From Candidatus Heimdallarchaeota archaeon LC_3 (GTDB taxonomy: Archaea > Asgardarchaeota > Heimdallarchaeia > Hodarchaeales > LC-3): 64,000 bases of DNA. The notes beneath the pieces were generated by a model. The model did not search any database. It saw only the letters and a list, made by a program, of their open reading frames with translations, and was not told the origin of the DNA. The translations under genes and the position numbers were made by a program. This document shows, in pieces, positions 45,312 through 54,900 of the stretch (positions are counted from its first letter, which is position 1; each line of letters starts with the position of its first letter). Where the stretch lies: positions 62,001 through 126,000 of the forward strand of contig MDVS01000048.1 of the NCBI GenBank assembly GCA_001940645.1, written 5' to 3'.

Positions 45312-46664
45312 GTGGTATTATTTACTGGAGAACAAATAATATTTGCATTATTATTTGGGGTAGTTTTTTTATTCATAACCTTTTATGAAGAGAAAAAATT
45401 AATGATCGTATTATTTGGGGTTAGTATAGTTACTGGAGTAGCTTATATACTCATAGAAGATTTTTCTTTTGAAGGCACCTTTAGTCACATTGATTGGGAA
45501 GTAATTTTGATATTATTTTCAATGTCATTACTTGTTGAAGCTTTAATAGAACTTAGAATTTTTGATTTTGTTTCTTTAAAGATTTTGATTTTCGCTAAAG
45601 GTTCAACGACTTCGTTGCACATAATTTTCTTTGTGATTACTTTTTTCATTTCTGCGTTTCTTGATAACATAACAGCAATTATTTTAATGGGAAGACTAAC
45701 TTTGAGTATATGTAAAGGTTTACATATAAATCCTAAGGGATTTATTTTATCTGAAATTTTTGCTACTGAATTAGCAGGGATAAGCTCTCCTGTAAGTTCT
45801 TTACCAAGTATTATTATCGGGGTTGAAGGAGAATTATCTTTCATAGATTTTTTCTTGGTCAATGGACCTCTATTAGTTATTATTGTTCCATTATCGATTT
45901 TATGGTTTTATTATTTACAAATTCATAAAACAAATTTGAATTTAGACGATTTAAAAGAAGAAATTCGTTCAACAATAGATTTAGCACTTTTTGACTTTGA
46001 ATTTATCATAGGCAGAAGGAAAAATATCATTATTTCAGTTGTTGTCTTGTTTTTTATGATTTTAGGTTTTATTATTGTTGGTGTTTTACCCAAAGACCTT
46101 CCTGATGTTAGCATAGCTTATGTAGCTCTATCTGGTGCTGTTTTATTAATTATCTTAACAAGACAAAAAATGGACTATTTAATTACAAAAGTCCACTGGG
46201 AAAGTATTATATTTTTTATTGGTCTTTTTTTGTTAGTTGGAATCTTGGAACAGTCTCATTTCATAACAAGCATTGCAAGCTTTATGATTGAGACTACCCA
46301 AGGGGATGTAGGCTTATTTGGATTATTGATAATTGTTATTTCAGCTCCACTTTCCGCAATCGTGGATAATATTCCTACAACAGCTGCGTTAGCACCTATT
46401 ATTATCGAATTATCCCAAACCGATCCAAATATCACAGTGAATTCTTTACATTTCTTATGGTTTATATTACTTTCAAGTGTAACTTTTGGAGCAGGTTTCA
46501 CTCCAATTGGATCTGCAACATCAATCATAGGATTAGGAATGTTAAGGGCTGATGGTATAAAAGTTAATTTAAAAGAATTTGTTAAAATGATTTCATTATT
46601 ATCATTGATAATGTTATTAATAAGTTCTGCATACTATTTCTTAATTTTTAGAATGATCTTTTAA
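45312..46664 (+). CDS. ArsB/NhaD-type ion permease (IT superfamily)
   Basis: The 450-aa membrane protein has about 11-12 hydrophobic segments in two inverted halves. Each half has a conserved loop: AFLDNITAIILMGRL (first half, about 115-129) and SAIVDNIPTTAALAPII (second half, about 347-363). The DN-T pattern is typical of the ArsB/NhaD/P-protein group of Na+/H+ antiporters and arsenite exporters. SPVSSLPSIIIG and ITPIGSAT-like segments lie after them. The start is GTG at 45312. Transported ion not identifiable. Confidence 0.85.
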   Translation: MVLFTGEQIIFALLFGVVFLFITFYEEKKLMIVLFGVSIVTGVAYILIEDFSFEGTFSHIDWEVILILFSMSLLVEALIELRIFDFVSLKILIFAKGSTTSLHIIFFVITFFISAFLDNITAIILMGRLTLSICKGLHINPKGFILSEIFATELAGISSPVSSLPSIIIGVEGELSFIDFFLVNGPLLVIIVPLSILWFYYLQIHKTNLNLDDLKEEIRSTIDLALFDFEFIIGRRKNIIISVVVLFFMILGFIIVGVLPKDLPDVSIAYVALSGAVLLIILTRQKMDYLITKVHWESIIFFIGLFLLVGILEQSHFITSIASFMIETTQGDVGLFGLLIIVISAPLSAIVDNIPTTAALAPIIIELSQTDPNITVNSLHFLWFILLSSVTFGAGFTPIGSATSIIGLGMLRADGIKVNLKEFVKMISLLSLIMLLISSAYYFLIFRMIF

Positions 46665-46743
46665 TGAACACTAAAAGTTAATAAAATATTTTTATTATAA
46701 GTTCTCTAAGAAAGAACTCGCTAGAGGAAAAATAATTTCTAAA

Positions 46744-47685
46744 TTAATGATGCCTAATACCCAATTTGTGGTTTGGTTGATTTTTCTCTTGATATAACCA
46801 AATCCCTTTCACTGGTACATCGAAACCCATTTTAATAAGATTTTTTGGGTATTCTTTAAAATCTGAATAGTAATTTTCAATCAAATAATCTACTGCTTGT
46901 TCTGGAGTTATATCTGCATTCTCATTTCTTAATTTCATGACAGTATCGAACCAAAATTCACTAGTTTCTATTAAAATGTTAAGTAACCTTTCTACTTCTA
47001 CTGACTGACCATAATGAGTAAAAAATAAGCTCTTAGGATTAATTTCTAAAAATTTTTCTATAGTTTCTTTATAAACAAATGGATTATATTGAGGAGGAGG
47101 TGTTGTTGGAAGTATAACATCATATTCCTTCCAATACCAGCCAGTAGAGTCTCCAGTAAATATTGAGTTAGATTCTCTATCTAAAAATGCATAGTGAGCT
47201 GTATGATGTCCAGGACTATCGATTACTTCCAGTTCTATATTATCCATTTGAATAATTTCTTTATTTTTTATTATATGTACTCTATCTGAATTAATTTTTC
47301 CTGGTTTCCCAAAAACATCAGCCATTATTTTGTCTGTTCTTACTGTTGAGGAATAAATTCGTTCTGGATCGATAATGTGTTTCAATGTATCTTCATGGTG
47401 CAATATTGTTGCATTAGGAAAGTGCTTTGCATAATAACCACAACCACCGGCATGATCAAGGTGGATATGAGTTGGAATAATAAATTTCACCTTATTTGGA
47501 TCAAAATTAGGTAATTTCTTCATTTTTTCTAATCCTATTGGTGCACTATTTGCTGTACCTGTCTCAATTAGAGCATACTCTTTATTTCCAACTAAATACA
47601 CGGCACAAGTTTCTTTAAATCCTCCCATTTCTACATCGATTATTTTTATATGATTGTTAAGGATGTTATTAGACACGAGAATCAA
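46744..47685 (-). CDS. MBL-fold metallo-hydrolase
   Basis: The 313-aa protein has the metallo-beta-lactamase HxHxDH motif in IPTHIHLDHAGGCGY (about 70-84), a later His in DSPGHHTAHYAF, the bridging Asp in FTGDSTGWYW and the C-terminal His in FFTHYGQ. This fits a binuclear Zn/Fe hydrolase of the glyoxalase II/lactonase group. It is the downstream partner of the helical 137-aa gene (12 bases apart), which suggests an operon. The substrate is unknown. Its start is ATG at 47685. Confidence 0.9.
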   Translation of the reverse strand: MILVSNNILNNHIKIIDVEMGGFKETCAVYLVGNKEYALIETGTANSAPIGLEKMKKLPNFDPNKVKFIIPTHIHLDHAGGCGYYAKHFPNATILHHEDTLKHIIDPERIYSSTVRTDKIMADVFGKPGKINSDRVHIIKNKEIIQMDNIELEVIDSPGHHTAHYAFLDRESNSIFTGDSTGWYWKEYDVILPTTPPPQYNPFVYKETIEKFLEINPKSLFFTHYGQSVEVERLLNILIETSEFWFDTVMKLRNENADITPEQAVDYLIENYYSDFKEYPKNLIKMGFDVPVKGIWLYQEKNQPNHKLGIRHH

Positions 47686-47697
47686 TTATTCCAGGTA

Positions 47698-48111
47698 TCA
47701 ACTTTTCACAAACTCATTTGTTATTCGATCTTTCCACATTTTTAATTTCAGGTCTAATTCTGATACTTCGTGAGGTTTAAGAACTCTATTTGTTCTAAGT
47801 TTATGATCTGATATTTTTTTCTTAAATTTACTCAATACCATGCTTCTCTTCAGTTCATTTTGAGTTTCTTTTGAATTCAAACCAGTTAACTGATTTAAAT
47901 ACGAACTAAGGTCATATTGAACCTTTTCTAAAATATTTAAATCTTCTAATTCATCTAAAACATATTTCAAACTTTCATAAATTCGATAAACTTCAATTTG
48001 ATACTTTTCTTTTGATGTTTTTGCATTTGCTGTTTCAATTACAATTTCTAAATGTCTAGAAAGACTCCCAAGTCTATACCCAATATTAAAAGCATTGTGA
48101 GTTATTTTCAT
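47698..48111 (-). CDS. Small helical protein, unknown function
   Basis: The 137-aa protein is nearly all predicted helix (LGSLSRHLEIVIETANAKTS, YRIYESLKYVLDELEDLNIL), with a charged C-terminus. The four-helix look recalls HEPN-type proteins, but no RxxxxH motif is seen. It lies 12 bases upstream of the MBL hydrolase on the same strand and so is probably co-transcribed with it. No family recognised. Confidence 0.55.
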   Translation of the reverse strand: MKITHNAFNIGYRLGSLSRHLEIVIETANAKTSKEKYQIEVYRIYESLKYVLDELEDLNILEKVQYDLSSYLNQLTGLNSKETQNELKRSMVLSKFKKKISDHKLRTNRVLKPHEVSELDLKLKMWKDRITNEFVKS

Positions 48112-48195
48112 TCTTTATCTTATACACTAAATTAATTTTATTACTTATTTAATTAATATCTAACAAATTTAAGGATATTTTTGTTGGTTAATAAG

Positions 48196-49569
48196 TTATA
48201 TTTTTTTATAATCAATTAGTTCTTTATTGGTCGAATTTTTTTTCAAATGAGACTTTATATAGTTTAAACGATGTGTTTCCAAAATAAAATCAGTAGATGA
48301 TTCTGAATACTTTTCCGAAATAATTTTTGTCTCTTCGAATAATTTAGATCTCAAAGAATAAAAATTTTTATATTCATTAGATATTTTGATGGAAAGAGTA
48401 TGTTTTGGATTAAATTTTGTTATGAGTTTATTGAATTCATTAAAATTTGGAGCTAAAGATGAAATTGAGGCCATATTAGACACATCAATGTGATAATCAG
48501 TTAATAAAGGCTCTATTTCAGCTTTAATATCTGGAATATTTCTTTCATTAATTAAATCAATTTTTGTTAGAATAATCCAAACTCTGGAAAATAAATCTTG
48601 ATCTATTTCTTTCAAAGTATCAAAAGAGGTACATAATTTTCTTTTTATTATATCTAAATTTTCTGAAATATCTACAAGAATTAAAATATTGTCTGTTACC
48701 AATGATTCTTCTAGAGTCGATCGAAAAGCATTTATCAACGATGCAGGGAGTGCTTCAAAAAATCCTACAGTATCAGTTAATATGATTGGTAAATCATGGT
48801 ACTGATACCGACGACTAGTTGTTCCTAATGTAGTAAATAATTGATTTGCTACTTCAACTTTTTTATCTGATTTAGTTAAAGCATTCAAAAATGAGCTTTT
48901 TCCAGCATTTGTATATCCTAATAGACTTAATGTAAGAATTTCATCATTCTCAGCTTTTTTTATTCTCTCCTTTCTTCTAGAAGCACGTTGTTTTTTGATC
49001 TTTTCTAATTTTAAACTAATATTTGATTCCAATTTTTTGTAAGAAAATTCTAAATCATGGCTCTTTAATTCCCCACCTTGCATAAACCCTAATCGTTGCC
49101 CAGAAATTCTTTCTGATACTAGATCAGCTTTAGCGAATGGTAATTGATATTTGAGTTTTGCTAATTCTATTTGTAATATTGCTTCTTCCGTTGATGCCCT
49201 CTTTGTAAAAATTTCTAAAATTAAAGTAAACTGGTCTAAAATTGTAAAATGTTTCCCTATTTTTCGACTGATGTGGAAAAATTGCAACGGTGTTACGGTA
49301 GTATTGACTACAATTATAGTTGTTTCAGACAATTGTTCAAGTTCGATTAATAAATTTTCCCAAAATCCTTCTCCAAAGAAAAAAGTTGAAGTTGGAATTC
49401 TTTTTTGAGTGTATAACCTTTGAATATTATATCCTGCTGATTCTATTAAAAATTGGTATTCACTTAATGCATTATTGTTATCAAAATTATTACGATAATG
49501 TAAAAAACAAGCTATTACATTAATTTTTTCTGAATCTAAACTCGTATCTGTGGAAGGATTGATATTCAT
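48196..49569 (-). CDS. hflX: HflX-type GTPase
   Basis: The 457-aa protein has the HflX order. An N-terminal nucleotide-binding-like domain contains TTVTPLQFFHISRKIG (matching the 'LSPxQxRNLE' region), then DQFTLILEIFTKRASTEEA and a helical linker (KLEKIKKQRASRRKERIKKA). The GTPase domain follows with P-loop GYTNAGKSSF, FTTLGTTSRR, DTVGFFEALPASLINAFRSTLEE and TKID. HflX binds and splits stalled ribosomes in bacteria; archaeal relatives bind the large subunit. The linker 'GxGExxLE' motif is altered to QGGELKSHDLE. ATG start. Confidence 0.93.
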   Translation of the reverse strand: MNINPSTDTSLDSEKINVIACFLHYRNNFDNNNALSEYQFLIESAGYNIQRLYTQKRIPTSTFFFGEGFWENLLIELEQLSETTIIVVNTTVTPLQFFHISRKIGKHFTILDQFTLILEIFTKRASTEEAILQIELAKLKYQLPFAKADLVSERISGQRLGFMQGGELKSHDLEFSYKKLESNISLKLEKIKKQRASRRKERIKKAENDEILTLSLLGYTNAGKSSFLNALTKSDKKVEVANQLFTTLGTTSRRYQYHDLPIILTDTVGFFEALPASLINAFRSTLEESLVTDNILILVDISENLDIIKRKLCTSFDTLKEIDQDLFSRVWIILTKIDLINERNIPDIKAEIEPLLTDYHIDVSNMASISSLAPNFNEFNKLITKFNPKHTLSIKISNEYKNFYSLRSKLFEETKIISEKYSESSTDFILETHRLNYIKSHLKKNSTNKELIDYKKI

Positions 49570-49626
49570 GGTAAACAGAATTTTTCTTATTAATGTTGTA
49601 TTGAGATAAAAGACGTTCAGATTTGA

Positions 49627-50412
49627 TTATTTGTTTATGGAAATTTTAGTAGATAACTCTGTAAGAGTTTTTAAGACTTCTTCTCCTAAAACAGTGACAG
49701 TATAATTATTATTAGAATCTTTTGATATAAATTTATTTTCAATAAGTTTTGTCAAATGATGATCCAGAACGGAACTTCCCGCTTGAATTAAGTGTTTAAG
49801 TTCGCTAAAGCGCTTATGACCACGAAATATATTTAAAAGTAGTGCTAATCTTGTTGAATTTGATATGGGATTTATAACTTGGTCATACAGTAATTTTGGA
49901 TCTAATGTGAATTGTAGAACCTGAACGTTTGGTATATCTGTTCTATGGAAAAAGCCTAAAAGTGATCTTAATAATTCCTTAACTGGTTTAATCTGTTTTT
50001 GAATTTGTAAAGCACAAATTTTGCATTGATCATTTTCTGAAGCGTAAGGTTCTCCTGATGAAGATACTTGAATGATTTCATATTTATCTAATTCCTTGTA
50101 AGCACTATGCCAAGACCCAGCCTCAATTTTATCAATAAATGGTTTGAATGCTGATTCTTTATTCTCCCAGCATTTTAATTTAATTTTTTCATCTAAATTG
50201 CAATTCAATTGCTGAATTTCTTCATATACTAATTCTGATTGTTGAGAAGCAAGTATTCGTCCAATTCCACCCTGAATCAAAGAAAGAAATTTCTCTTGAA
50301 CATAAATAAATTGATCATCTAAATTTTTAGAAAATTTATCAAATTTTTTATTAAGATTCTGGATTTCCTTCAGTAAAATATCGTTTTTTTCTTCTTCACT
50401 CAACAAAATCAC
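49627..50412 (-). CDS. Coiled-coil protein with C-terminal winged helix
   Basis: The 261-aa protein begins with a heptad-rich coiled coil (about 1-45), has a small Cys-containing middle (DQCKICALQ near 125-133) and ends with an ArsR/PadR-like winged helix (about 185-250; NSTRLALLLNIFRGHKRF, SSVLDHHLTKLIENKFI, YTVTVLGEEVLKTL). It is probably a DNA-binding regulator or chromatin-associated factor. It lies between hflX and topoisomerase VI on the same strand, with 139 bases to the top6A stop. Confidence 0.7.
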   Translation of the reverse strand: MILLSEEEKNDILLKEIQNLNKKFDKFSKNLDDQFIYVQEKFLSLIQGGIGRILASQQSELVYEEIQQLNCNLDEKIKLKCWENKESAFKPFIDKIEAGSWHSAYKELDKYEIIQVSSSGEPYASENDQCKICALQIQKQIKPVKELLRSLLGFFHRTDIPNVQVLQFTLDPKLLYDQVINPISNSTRLALLLNIFRGHKRFSELKHLIQAGSSVLDHHLTKLIENKFISKDSNNNYTVTVLGEEVLKTLTELSTKISINK

Positions 50413-50551
50413 AATAGATGTTCTATTAGGATAAGGAAATTAATGAGAAATTTAATGTTTATTTTCATTGAAATTGGATCTTTAGTTCAGGAATAACATA
50501 AAAGAAAAATGTAGTAATGATTTTAAAATCTGATATAAACAGGTTTTTAAC

Positions 50552-51988
50552 TCAGATCCAATCATTTGAATCAATTTTCAAAGGTAAATATTCGTTGGTC
50601 ATAAAACGAAGATGTTTACTTGATAATGCTTGTATTTCAGCTTTTTTATCCATTTTTAACATTAATTCTAGTTCTTCTTTCCAACGGGGTCTCGCTTTCA
50701 CAAAATCTTCCCTTAACATTGATTCACAACGTTTAATGTCTTGTTCAGACAAATCTAATAACGCATCAGAAGGTATTTCATATTTCTCTAGATCACTGGG
50801 AAGAAGACCGAGCCATTTAATGTCTGTGACAGCTAATTCGGAAGTTTCTAATGACATAGCCTTTGATCCTATTGTGTACACACGAAGGATTTCGAGTCCA
50901 TACGGATCCGCATCCATAAAGCCTAATATCGGAATTTGCAGTTCATTTCGTAGTCGTTTAACAAAAGCTCTTGTTGCAAGATCAGGTTGACCTTTTGCTG
51001 TTATTATTATAGAAGGAAGATAATCAAAAAATCTATCCTCCGCTAATCTATTAAAAACAGCGTCTTTTTCAATTAGTAAAACAAATTCTGCATCGCTTTC
51101 AAAATTATCTACAAGATCAAGCATTGGTGTAATACTTCTTCCTCCCACACCTTTAGAGCAATCAATTAAATCTCCTTTTTCTGTAAATGACAACCTTCCT
51201 AAGACCACACCTTTAGCTGATGCTATTACATTAAGAGAGTTTCTGGTTACTTGTAGAGCTGCTCCCATATCTTCTATAAGACCGTCAGAAATCCTTTGAT
51301 CTTTATTAAATATACTAACATTCTGATAAAACAGATCTCGTTTGGTAACATGGATACTTTCATTCAGTACATTATAAACCAATCGCATCATTTCAGAAAA
51401 TTGAGCCACTGATTGGACAGAAGAGAGACTTCTAAATGTTCTATCTATGAATTGATTTCCCATCAACATCATTTTCAGATCCTCTTCATATCCGACATTA
51501 TCAGCTGATCTACTAGGAATTCGAAATCCTGCTCTTGCAGGGTCAGTTAATGCTTGAAGAGAAAAATTGATTGCTACTTCTTCGATTTTTTTCCTTACTT
51601 CCTTGATTGGTTCGTCTTTAACTACAATTACTCCAAATGGGAACTCAGTTACTGTTTCTTGACGACCCCGTAAATATTTTAATTTTGCTAAATTTACGTT
51701 TCTTCTTACATCAAACGAATTTCCATTCTTTTGTTCTAATATCTTTATTATTTCATCTACATCTTCGATTTTTTTACCATTGTGAAATAATACTGGTTTA
51801 AAATCGATACCTAAAGACTGTTTGACTAAATTTTCTACCGATTTCAGACTGGCTGATTCATCAAATATTACTTTTTGAGGAACAGGTTTATTTAGTCTCA
51901 AATCTCTTGTGAAAATTGTGAACTGGTTTTTATTTGGTCCTTTGGAAGATTTTACATTTATATTTCTATCATTTCTTTTCCCCATCAT
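50552..51988 (-). CDS. top6A: DNA topoisomerase VI subunit A with N-terminal extension
   Basis: The 478-aa protein is the catalytic subunit of type IIB topoisomerase (Spo11 family). The active-site Tyr221 lies in KRDLFYQNV inside the 5Y-CAP winged helix; the Toprim acidic residues are in LIEKDAVFNR (Glu) and GFMDADPYGLEI (DxD). Archaeal Top6A usually has about 370-390 aa with the Tyr near 105, so about 115 residues are extra before the core. Residues about 22-96 of this extension (TIFTRDLRLNKPV, SLKSVENLVKQSLG, VLFHNGKKIEDVDEI) look like a beta-grasp, ubiquitin/doublecortin-like domain. The ATG shares one base with the top6B stop. Confidence 0.95.
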   Translation of the reverse strand: MMGKRNDRNINVKSSKGPNKNQFTIFTRDLRLNKPVPQKVIFDESASLKSVENLVKQSLGIDFKPVLFHNGKKIEDVDEIIKILEQKNGNSFDVRRNVNLAKLKYLRGRQETVTEFPFGVIVVKDEPIKEVRKKIEEVAINFSLQALTDPARAGFRIPSRSADNVGYEEDLKMMLMGNQFIDRTFRSLSSVQSVAQFSEMMRLVYNVLNESIHVTKRDLFYQNVSIFNKDQRISDGLIEDMGAALQVTRNSLNVIASAKGVVLGRLSFTEKGDLIDCSKGVGGRSITPMLDLVDNFESDAEFVLLIEKDAVFNRLAEDRFFDYLPSIIITAKGQPDLATRAFVKRLRNELQIPILGFMDADPYGLEILRVYTIGSKAMSLETSELAVTDIKWLGLLPSDLEKYEIPSDALLDLSEQDIKRCESMLREDFVKARPRWKEELELMLKMDKKAEIQALSSKHLRFMTNEYLPLKIDSNDWI

Positions 51989-54900
51989 TATTTCCTCCTT
52001 TTACTACTGGTTTTAGATGATTTAACTATAGAATTTTTCTTCGATTGTGTTCTTTTGCTAGAGGTTTTCTTTGTTGATCCACTTTTATTTGACGATTTAC
52101 TTTTTGGTAAAGATTTTTGCTTTAACTTCAATTCCTTCCTTGGTTCGGGCTTGAATAGTTTGTCAATTCTTGTTTGAATAACTTCTTTTTTCATTATTTG
52201 GGGAATAATTTTAATCGTTCCAATTTCAGTTGCTTTTATTTTTGTATTTTGTCTAATGACTGATCCAGGAACAATAATAAAATCTTTTAAAGTCTTAATG
52301 CCAATATTTCTTAACTTATTGATATCTGACAATGGAATTCCATTTATTCTCGCAATAGATATATCGTGTGGATTGAGAAGAGATTTATCCTTTATCATTC
52401 TCTCTAGATCTCTCAGATCATCCTTTTTAACAAGATAAATTTGTGGATTAAACAACTCTTGCATTGTAAATATTCCAATAGAGTTTAAAAATTCTATATC
52501 TTTTTCAGAAAGTCTGATTAAATTGTTTTGAATTGATAAATTCACAGCATCTTTTTTAACTGAAACAGAAATTTTAATGAAATCGAGATTATTGAAAATA
52601 TACCTTATTTTTGTTAAAGGGACGTCTAATTTTTCACTCATTACTTTAAGATTATTATTTTGTCTTAAAAACTGGAAAAGAAAATGGATATCCATTGAAT
52701 GCAGTTTTTCTATTAAATATGGATTTTGATCATAAATCAATGATACATTATTTATCGGTGTGAAAAATACAGACAAAAATTTTTCTAAAGATATCGTATC
52801 CGATTTATTTAAACTAATTTCAGGATTAGGAGTAATGTTGGTAAATGCAATTTCTTCTAAACAATAATCATCAAAACCAAGTTGTTTCGATAGAGAAGAT
52901 TGCAATGAGTCAGATAAGGCCTTGAATAATTCTTTAGATAACCCAGTAACTCCACGTGATTTCTCAATTTCTTTTGTTGACTTGACTTTTTCTTTCAGAG
53001 TTAAATATTCATCTTCTTTTGTAGAGAAGTATAATTCTTCAATTGTGAAAATATTATTTTCAAGTAATGTATTAATTTCTGAATCAGTGATATTTGTTAT
53101 AAAGAGAATTGGAGTTTTACTAATCCGATATAACGTTTGGATTTCTTTTTGGATTTCTTCAGGTGCACCAGAGGATTTTTTCAAGTCCGATAAGTATTTG
53201 AATCCATATTTCTCCAAATTTTTCTTTAAAGAATCAGAAACAAAAGTGAATTTCTCAATAGATTGTAGTGCTTTTTCTTTAACACTTACTTCAGGAACCC
53301 AAGTTTTATCTAGCAATAATTTTATTGATTTAGCATCTAGGCCCACATACTTTTCTAGATCACCTTCTGAAATTAAATAAAGATCTTTTAGCTGGTTTAA
53401 GTTCGCTTGGAGAAGCTTAGTAGTTATATTAACTGGTAAATCTGATATGGATTGAATGGGAATCTCCCACTTTATTTTAAGATCAACCAAATTATACAAT
53501 TTACCATTAATTTCTCTTTCATAGAGTGTACTAGGTTCTTTACTCCCTCTTTCATGTTTATAATATTGAACAAATGCTGAATATAATTTCTTTCTTGGAT
53601 TTGATTTATATTGAGTGATAATATCTTTGCTGGTGATTTTCGATTTCCAGTGTTTAATATTTCGCTCTGATGTATCAAACAGCTTCTGAATTGCACTATT
53701 ACTTTGAATAAGAACCTTTCCCAAGCTTTGTTCGATATTCTCACTTGCTTTTAGTTTCCATGTTCCTGGGATATTATCATCAATTGCCACTGGATAGGAG
53801 AGACTTTCCCATATACTGTCCCAATTCAAATTATTCCATAGTTGTTTGAGCTCATATTCATCCACAGTAAGGAGTGATGTTAATAAATCCGTAGATGTTT
53901 TCCACCAATCCATTAAGGTAGATATTTTTCTTCTACTCAAGTTTGTAATAATTGATTGATCTAAATCCATCACATAAGTAATAGGAATGTTTAGAGATTC
54001 TATGGTATCCCAAAAACTGAACTTATTATAAAATTCTTTTACATCGAATTCTTTTTGTATAATAATATTCTTAATTTCTTTAGGTGATGTATAAAGAAAT
54101 TCACCAATTGTTTCAATATTATTCTCTTGAAGAGAGGTTACGTAAGATTTAAATTCTTGGAAAGTAACAATCGGAATTCTAAAATAAGGTAAAAGATTTT
54201 CTAATTGTAAAGATTTTTTAATTTCTGATATTTCATTTTCGCTAATACCTAAATTTTGAATCTCTTCTGTGGATACAGCAAGAAAATCTAAGACTGTTAC
54301 GATATCATTTAAAGCACAAGTCTGAACAGCAGATCGAAATCTGCTAGAAACGATATAATCAGCTGGAAGCTTTAATTGATCACGAATAAGCTTAATTTTG
54401 CTCCAGAGTTCTTCATCTGATGCCAAATCATCACGTTTTTCATCGGAAATCATCACAATATCCTCAAGAGTTGTGATTCCTTTAGATTGAAGACGTTGAG
54501 TCATTTGTTTCCCTAAAATTTGAATCATTACTAATTGCGATTCTTCCACTAATTCTTGTATCTGTTGAATAGAAATATCCTGTAAAACATCATTTATTGC
54601 AGGTTCATCATGTAAAATTTTGTGTTTGCTTGTTTTTAGTGATAATAATTCAGCTATTGAGTAAATACCATTATGCTTTAACAGTACTTGATATTTTTGT
54701 GACAGCTCTTTAATCGTCGAAATGGGGTAAGCTACAATTTTACTGATATCTACTAAATTTATTTGTCTTTTAATTCCTTCTTCAATTCGTTCCTCTGAAA
54801 CCTCTAATAAATCAGCTAGTTTATCATTTGGATACATAATAAAATGTATTAGTGTACTAATTTGTCTTTTTTCTAGAGTTTGAACCATATTTGGAGTGAA

